Assembly: GCA_037783415.1 (NCBI GenBank)
Contig: JAZGTN010000013.1
Span: forward strand, 806,001 to 870,000
Source: Leptasterias polaris
Lineage: Eukaryota; Echinodermata; Asteroidea; Forcipulatida; Asteriidae
Direction: 5' to 3'
Length of the DNA: 64,000 bases
Positions 42,401 through 51,400 of the stretch are shown here, piece after piece. Position 1 is the first letter of the stretch, and each line of letters begins with the position of its first letter. The translations under genes and the position numbers were made by a program. A model generated the notes under the pieces. The model was not told where the DNA came from. It worked only from the letters and a program-made list of their open reading frames with translations, and searched no databases.

Positions 42401-45400
42401 TTTGTACACAAATTTAAGGCGCTCCATCATTATAGCATCTTGTATTTTTCCACTCCATTTTGAGAGGATTGCATAATAGCAACACAATGCTTTTTTACTG
42501 TCATTAGAAAGATCTGATCTTTCTCTTTTCAACCATTGTAAGCTTGGGTAAGGAGGAGAACACGGACAAAACTACATTATTGTAAAAAGGCCCTTTTGCT
42601 GAGGCTTGAGAGTGTTGTTAACTAAAGTCATGTATGGTAGGCAAAAGGTTAAAACAGTTTGGCTTCACCTTCTAATGAGAAATTAATATTTTTAGATGGA
42701 GTTGACAAAATCTCATATAATCCTAACCCATAGAAGTATCGTCGTTATTTATCATTTCAAAGGTGAACTTAAAACTTGTAACTTAAATGGGCATTTCTTA
42801 TTTCTTAGCTATCCAAAACTTTTTATTTTTGTTGCAACTGATGTAGATCTTTCCGCCTTGGTCTGCTGTGAATTTTTGCCTATCTTTGGTTAACTGTTGG
42901 GGGCGATCTATATTGTAAAATGCCTGATTCCAGTAGAGCACTGTCCCTATTAACAAGTCATTGTTTGTTATCAACAGGAGCCTTGTTTGCTTTTGAGATG
43001 CTTTGTAACATGCTGGGAAGGCTGTTTGAACCCTATGTGGTTCACGTGCTTCCTCATTTACTACTGTGCTTCGGGGACGGCAACCAGTATGTCAGAGAGG
43101 TAGGTTTCCCTGTGTTTGTGCAGTGAGTGTAGTGTGAATAAGTCAAGCAGGTGGGAAGGGGGTTGGGATTGGGTTGGAGATGAGATGAGAAGGGCTTTGT
43201 TTTGGGTAGAAGTTGGAATGGGGTTGGGTAGGAGATGTTAAGGGGTTTGGGTTGGGTAGGAGATGGGAAGGGGTTGGGGTTGGGTAGCTAGGAGATGGGA
43301 AGGGGTTGGGGTTGGGTAGGAGATGGGAAGGGGTTGGGGTTGGGTAGGAGATGGGAAGGGGTTGGGGAGGGGTTGGGGTTAGGTAGGAGACGGGAAGGGA
43401 GTTGGGGTTAGGTAGGAGGTGGGAAGGGGTTGGGGTTGGGTAGGAGATGGGAAGGGGTTGGGGTTGGGTAGGAGATGGGAAGGGGTTGGGGTTAGGTAGG
43501 AGACGGGAAGGGAGTTGGGGTTAGGTAGGAGGTGGGAAGGGGTTGGGGTTGGGTAGGAGATGGGAAGGGGTTGGGGTTGGGTAGGAGATGGGAAGGGGTT
43601 GGGGTTGGGTAGGAGGTGGGAAGGGAGTTGGGTTTGGGTTGGAGATGAGATGAAAAGGGCTTTGTTTTGGGTAGAAGTTGGAATGGGGTTGGGTAGGAGA
43701 TGTTAAGGGGTTTGGGTTGGGTAGGAGATGGGAAGGGGTTGGGGTTGGGTAGGAGGTGGGAAGGAGTTGGGGTTGGGTAGGAGGTGGGAAGGGGTTGGGG
43801 TTGGGTAGGAGATGGGAAGGGGTTGGGGTTGGGTAGGAGATGGGAAGGGGTTGGGGTTGGGTAGGAGATGGGAAGGGGTTGGGGTTGGGTAGGAGATGGG
43901 AAGGGGTTGGGGTTGGGTAGGAGATGGGAAGGGGTTGGGGTACAGTATGAGTTAAGAGGGAGGTTGGGATTGTGTCCGAGGTAGAGAGGAGGATATTGAG
44001 ATTGCTAGAATATGTAGAAGTGTAGGTAGGAGATGGGAAGGGGTTGGGGTTAGGTAGGAGATGGGAAGGGGTTGGGGTTGGGTAGGAGATGGGAAGGGGT
44101 TGGGGTTCGGTAGGAGATGGGAAGGGGTTGGAGTTGGGTAGGAGATGGGAAGGGGTTGGGGTTGGGTAGGAGGTGGGAAGGAGTTGGGGTTGGGTAGGAG
44201 GTGGGAAGGGGTTGGGGTTGGGTAGGAGATGGGAAGGGGTTGGGGTTGGGTAGGAGATGGGAAGGGGTTGGGGTTGGGTAGGAGGTGGGAAGGAGTTGGG
44301 GTTGGGTAGGAGGTGGGAAGGGGTTGGGGTTGGGTAGGAGATGGGAAGGGGTTGGGGTTGGGTAGGAGGTGGGAAGGGGTTGGGGTTGGGTAGGAGATGG
44401 GAAGGGGTTGGGGTTGGGTAGGAGATGGGAAGGGGTTGGGGTTGGGTAGGAGATGGGAAGGGGTTGGGGTTAGGTAGGAGATGGGAAGGGGTTGGGGTTA
44501 GGTAGGAGATGGGAAGGGGTTGGGGTTGGGTAGGAGATGGGAAGGGGTTGGGGTTCGGTAGGAGATGGGAAGGGGTTGGAGTTGGGTAGGAGATGGGAAG
44601 GGGTTGGGGTTGGGTAGGAGGTGGGAAGGAGTTGGGGTTGGGTAGGAGGTGGGAAGGGGTTGGGGTTGGGTAGGAGATGGGAAGGGGTTGGGGTTGGGTA
44701 GGAGATGGGAAGGGGTTGGGGTTGGGTAGGAGGTGGGAAGGAGTTGGGGTTGGGTAGGAGGTGGGAAGGGGTTGGGGTTGGGTAGGAGATGGGAAGGGGT
44801 TGGGGTTGGGTAGGAGATGGGAAGGGGTTGGGGTTGGGTAGGAGATGGGAAGGGGTTGGGGTTGGGTAGGAGATGGGAAGGGGTTGGGGTTGGGTAGGAG
44901 ATGGGAAGGGGTTGGGGTTGGGTAGGAGATGGGAAGGGGTTGGGGTTGGGTAGGAGATGGGAAGGGGTTGGGGTTGGGTAGGAGATGGGAAGGGGTTGGG
45001 GTTGGGTAGGAGGTGGGAAGGGGTTGGGGTTGGGTAGGAGATGGGAAGGGGTTGGGGTTGGGTAGGAGATGGGAAGGGGTTGGGGTTAGGTAGGAGATGG
45101 GAAGGGGTTGGGGTTAGGTAGGAGATGGGAAGGGGTTGGGGTTGGGTAGGAGATGGGAAGGGGTTGGGGTTCGGTAGGAGGTGGGAAGGAGTTGGGGTTG
45201 GGTAGGAGATGGGAAGGGGTTGGGGTTCGGTAGGAGATGGGAAGGGGTTGGAGTTGGGTAGGAGATGGGAAGGGGTTGGGGTTGGGTAGGAGGTGGGAAG
45301 GAGTTGGGGTTGGGTAGGAGGTGGGAAGGGGTTGGGGTTGGGTAGGAGATGGGAAGGGGTTGGGGTTGGGTAGGAGGTGGGAAGGGGTTGGGGTTGGGTA

Positions 45401-48400
45401 GGAGATGGGAAGGAGTTGGGGTTGGGTAGGAGGTGGGAAGGGGTTGGGGTTGGGTAGGAGATGGGAAGGGGTTTGGGTTGGGTAGGAGGTGGGAAGGGGT
45501 ACAGTATGAGTTAAGAGGGAGGTTGGGATTGTGTCCGAGGTAGAGAGGAGGATATTGAGATTGCTAGAATATGTAGAAGTGTAACAATAGCTTTTTATTG
45601 GATGTTACTAAAAGTGTCTGCTGGTATCTGTACATCAGTTTGACTTCCAAAATGACAGACCACAGCTGCACCTGATACCAGTACAAGGTGGGTCTGTGGT
45701 GTTACTTTGCACTTCAATGTTGGTTAAAAGTAGCCTGAACATTTGACGTCACACTTCGAGGCTCGTGAATAATGCCAGATACCAACAACACTACATGATG
45801 TAAACTTTATGCACTCGCTGCATGCAGACGACCACTCACCTTGGACCAATCATAGCACAGATATGGAAAGCTTCCGTCACAGCATGTTTATCCAATGAAA
45901 TAATTGTATCCAATGAAACATTGGGCCTGTAAAACCATTGCCTGTTTTTATCCTTGCGGATAAAGACAGGGGACCAGTCTAGGTTAAAAGCAGACTCTGG
46001 GTGCGTTACATTTCCAATTGAATCTTTTTGCAGTACCACCATGATGAACATTTTATAACCCTACTTCTTTGCAGGCAGCAGATGATACGGCTAAGGCTGT
46101 CATGAGTAAACTTAGTGGGCATGGTGTCAAACTCGTTCTTCCCTCGCTTCTCGCTGCCTTGGAAGAAGACTCATGGAGAACCAAAACAGGTTGGTAGATG
46201 CATCGTCTGTTGTGATAACTCTTTCAGTGCCAAGGTCGTACCCCCTTACATGTACAATCTATCTTACGTATTCTGAAAGTGCCATGTCTTTTTGATGTAC
46301 TCAAAAAGTGTCATCAGTTGTACATGTATGACCCATAATATACATGTTATCACAAAAGGGCAATATCACTCAAGAAATTGACTTTGGGATGTAACCAAGG
46401 CAACACAAATCAGCAAGATACATTTTGTTTGGTGAGAAAGACCTATTTAAATTGTTTAATTAAGGTGGGCATTTTAGGTTCAAAAAGCAAAACCAAAGGG
46501 GTCTCCGAAAAAGATAATTATGTACAAACCCAAATCCTAACCCATATCATAAGCTTAATAAAGAGGACAGTGGAGAACCAAAATGGGTTTAGTACAGATC
46601 AACTGTTACCAAGCATCAAAAGTAGGCAGAAGACTCGTGGCGAACCTAAACTGGTTGGTAGATGCATTGTCTGATCTTATATTTACAAATGCAAATCCCA
46701 ACCCTAATCTCAAAGAAGACGGTAGGGAAACCAAAACAGCTGAGTGCAGGTCATAAGCAGGTCATACGCAAGAAATTTATTAAGTCACATCCCCTTAGGG
46801 TACACTCCCTGGGTACATGGCAGTTAAAGGTTGTGTGGCTTCTGAATGGCACCCCCGAACAAAGATACTGACAAAATAGGGAGATTGCCAACATTAGGGC
46901 TAGATAGCTCAGTTGGTAGAGTGCCTGCACGTTAATCCGGAGGTCGTTGGTTCAAATCCTGCTCTGGTCATTTTTCTTTGTTCAACACAAATGATTAGAA
47001 ATTTATTTGCTGAATAACAGGGAACCAGTTATGTTTAATGTACATCACATATTGTTTTGGTTGGTAAGCGGTTCTACTGAGAAAGAATAGGATTATTCAC
47101 AGCAAACCGTACTAGATGTTGATGTTTTATATTTATCTACAGGTTCAGTGGAGTTACTGGGAGCGATGGCTTACTGTGCACCCAAGCAGCTTTCCTCATG
47201 TCTACCCAGTATCGTACCCAAGCTGATGGAAGTACTGACTGATTCACACAGTAAAGTACAGAAGGCGGGATCCCAAGCACTCAAACAGATCGGTGCAGTC
47301 ATAAGGAATCCAGAAATCCAAGGTATGCAAAAGATGTTTTTTCTTCTAAAGGTGTTTGAAGATTTCAAATCATTTCTTACTGTGAGAATGGATTTTAAAT
47401 GATATATCCTGTTTACATAACATCTTGTTATGGTTACATGGTGCTATGTAAATGAGACACTCCATTTGCATAGTGTTTGTCATGGTTAAAAGGTGCTATG
47501 TAAATGAAAAGCTCGATTTGCATAGTGCTTGTTTTGATTTACTATGTGAAAGAGACACTCCATTTGCATAGTGTTTGTCATGGTTACAAGTTGCTATGTA
47601 AATGAGACACCCATTTGCATAGTGCTTGTTATGGTTACAAGGTGCTATGTAAATGAAACACCCCATTTGCATAGTGCTTGTCATGGTTACAAGGTGCTAT
47701 GTAAATGAAACACTTATTTGCATAGTGCTTGTCATGGTTACAAGGTGCTATGTAAATGAAACACACCATTTGCATAGTGCTTGTCATGGTTACAAGGTGC
47801 TATGTAAATGATACACTCCATTTGCATAGTGCTTGTCATGGTTACAAGGTGCTATGTAAATGAAACACTCCATTTGCATAGTGCTTGTCATGGTTACAAG
47901 GTGCTATGTAAATGAAACACTCCATTTGCATAGTGCTTGTCATGGTTACAAGGTGCTATGTAAATGAAACACTCATTTGCATAGTGCTTGTCATGGTTAC
48001 AAGGTGCTATGTAAATGAAACACTCCATTTGCATAGTGCTTGTCATGGTTACAAGGTGCTATGTAAATGAGACACTCCATTTGCATAGTGCTTGAGTCCA
48101 TCGCACTAGGCTGCTCAGCCATGACACCCCATCCCCTCATATTGAAGCAATGTATTACCATCCTGACAAGGAGTACTGACCTGTTCATTACTTGTGCATT
48201 CTTGATGCATTCTGTACAAATTCGTGTGGTCTTTTTTTGTCCAATCCTTATTGTTTCCTTTTGTCTTTGAGTGGCAAGATGGCTGAATGAGAGTGGAAAG
48301 ATGGCTTCATAGTACTGTACCTTCAGCACTTTTATCTTTCAGAATAATAGCAAGCATGGAACCTTGAAACTGAAATCTTCTTGATTTGATGATCTTTTCC

Positions 48401-51400
48401 TTGTAGCGATTGTTCCGATGCTCCTGGATGCCCTCTCCAATCCCTCAAAGAAAACATCTCAATGTCTTCAGCTTCTGCTAGGAACCAAGTTTGTCCACTT
48501 CATTGATGCGCCCTCGCTTGCCCTCATAATGCCAGTTGTACAGCGCTCCTTCCAGGACCGCTCCACTGACACTAAGAAAATGGCTGCCCAGATCATCGGC
48601 AATATGTACTCCCTAACTGACCAGAAGGTAAACTGGTTTTCCTTTCTCATGTTTCTGTTTCATTTTTACCTATTCTAGTTGTTTCTAATTAACTCATTTT
48701 AATGCATCAAGTTAACTTTGATAATTCTGTGGGTAAGTCACTATGAAATTTATTATTTATTTTACCAAGCATATGCCCAAATATTGAAAACTGGTTTCTA
48801 CTGGCATGACTGGGGCCATGTATACATTGAAAACTGGTTTCTACTGGCATGACTGGGGCCATGTATACATTGAAAACTGGTTTCTACTGGCATGACTGGG
48901 GCCATGTATACATTGAAAACTGGTTTCTACTGGCATGACTGGGGCCATGTATACATTGAAAACTGGTTTCTACTGGCATGACTGGGGCCATGTATACATT
49001 GAAAACTGGTTTCTACTGGCATGACTGGGGCCATGTATACATTGAAAACTGGTTTCTACTGGCATGACTGGGGCCATGTATACATTGAAAACTGGTTTCT
49101 ACTGGCATGACTGGGGCCATGTATACATTGAAAACTGGTTTCTACTGGCATGACTGGGGCCATGTATACATTGAAAACTGGTTTCTACTGGCATGACTGG
49201 GGCCATGTATACATTGAAAACTGGTTTCTACTGGCATGACTGGGGCCATGTATACATTACTACATATTACACGGTATCAAGCTGATATTTGTTACTTGAA
49301 TGTTTTACCATGAAATAGATTCACGTCAAACAATAACAACATAGGTCCTAACACCACGGTACTGTGGAGTGCATCACCCAGCAACATTGGCCTGTGTTCA
49401 CCCTTGTTGGCACACCCTTCAAAAATATTCCATGGAGTCTCTATTGCGCTAGATACAATGAAACAAAATTTAGGGAAAATGTCCTTGCACTGACCAACAC
49501 AACAACTTTGTTTAAATTATTTTGGATTAAACAAAGAAAAGTTGACTAGATTTGAACCTGTAACCTCCAGATTAACGTGCCGGTGCTCTACCAACTGAGA
49601 TATTGAGCCCTAATGTTGTCAGTTTCCCTATTTTGTCAATATCGTTGTTAGTGGGGGACAGTCGGAAGCCATACAACCTGTAGCTGCTGTGTAGCCAGGG
49701 ATCACACCCAAGTTTTTGATCCAACCTGGGAAGCAGCAGGAGATGGTTTACCTTAAGGAGATGTGACTATGTCAGAGGTATGTGTCAAGGATATGTTTCA
49801 AAACTGTAACGACTTTGTTTTGTTTTACGCAGGATCTGGCACCCTATCTCCCATCCGTTATGCCAGGTCTGAAGGCATCCCTGCTGGATCCCGTACCAGA
49901 AGTCAGGAAGGTATCAGCCCGGGCCCTAGGAGCGATGGTCAAGGGGATGGGTGAGAGTAGCTTTGATGACCTCCTCCCGTGGCTGATGGAGAAACTCACC
50001 GTGGAGCAGAACTCTGTGGATAGGTCTGGTGCAGCTCAAGGTATGTTAGTCTCTTTCAATTTGAATCGTCATCAGGCATGTGAGTTGTCAGGATTTTTTC
50101 CAGTTTTTTCAGGATTTGTTGTGATGCAGATCTAATTTTGCCTTCAAACCATCTTGGAAGATAATAACCTACAATCAAGGGTTGATACTTAAGCCTTCTT
50201 GTGACCAAAACTGTATTTTTCCATTTGTGATGATGTGGAGAGCCTGTGATTCCTCTTATAAACACTCGATGATGCCATCGTACTGTTTTGATCAGTCTTG
50301 TTTGTAAGCAAATTTTGTCTACTCTGCCAAAAAAGTGGTTCAAAAATCTCAAAAATTCCAAGTTCCCTATTGGGACCTAGCCGAATAGCGTGTAAAATGT
50401 CAAAGTACCCTTTGTTAATTCTTTGAATTAAACAAATGTCATCAATGACCGCCCCTTTAAGAAATCAGGAATTGTAAACCATCTCTTAGCCTTGGACTAA
50501 TAATCACTCCTGGCTGAAATAAATCATGTCTTCGACACATGGCTTCCACATGGCTTGAGGGGGTGGAATTTGTTTTATTAAGTCTAGAGGCTCTTTTCAG
50601 ATGGTTTGGACTTTTTGAAAGGGATTATGTTTAACATCGCTCCACCCCCCCATAAAAAAAAAATTTGAATCAAATAAAAAGTAAAAAATAAAAGGACGAT
50701 TTACTATAACATGTACTGTTGGAAACAGTACGATACTAAAATTAATGCTCCACGATAAGTGCTCTGGGTTCTTTTACGTTCTTTCACTATCAATCCTAGT
50801 ACACGGGACCTACTGCTTAATGCCCCATCTGAAGGACAGAGTAATTATGGTAAAGCATCTTGCAGAGCTTGCAACATGTGCATCTTGCAATCAGGGAGAT
50901 TTCTTTTACACCGATCAGGGCAAGATATTTAGAATGACATTCAACATAATAGGGAACAAATTTCCATAATCAGAGAGATTTCCAAATTTGCTCATCAGCA
51001 CATGAAAAGATTGGTTTATTTTCAGGGAACTTTCTGCAGAATCAGGGAGAGTTGGCAGCTCTGATCTTGCTCAAGGAAACAAGTGTCATGACCAGAACTT
51101 GAACCCACACTCTGCTGATCAGAAACACCAGAGCTTGACCAGTGTGCTTTTACTGGTCGGCCCGACTCGCCACGACACGCCGAAAAAATGTAACTTAACT
51201 ATATAAATGTATCTTAGTAAAACGTTAGTTGAACTTTTGATTTAGGTTTGAGTGAAGTCATGGCTGGCATGGGAGTGGAGAAACTGGCCAAGCTAATGCC
51301 AGACATCGTCAAGACGGCCGAGGCCCCAGACATCCCTCCTCATGTCCGAGACGGTTACATCATGATGTTTATCTACCTACCGGGGACGTTTGGAGACAAG

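Noticed and set aside
46898..46970. Functional tRNA gene
   Set aside because: A- and B-boxes are present but the anticodon and acceptor stems do not pair well, and the same block recurs inside longer repeats, so it is a SINE head.
47410..49258. CRISPR-like arrays (regular repeats)
   Set aside because: These are spacerless tandem minisatellites in animal introns; no unique spacers and no cas genes.
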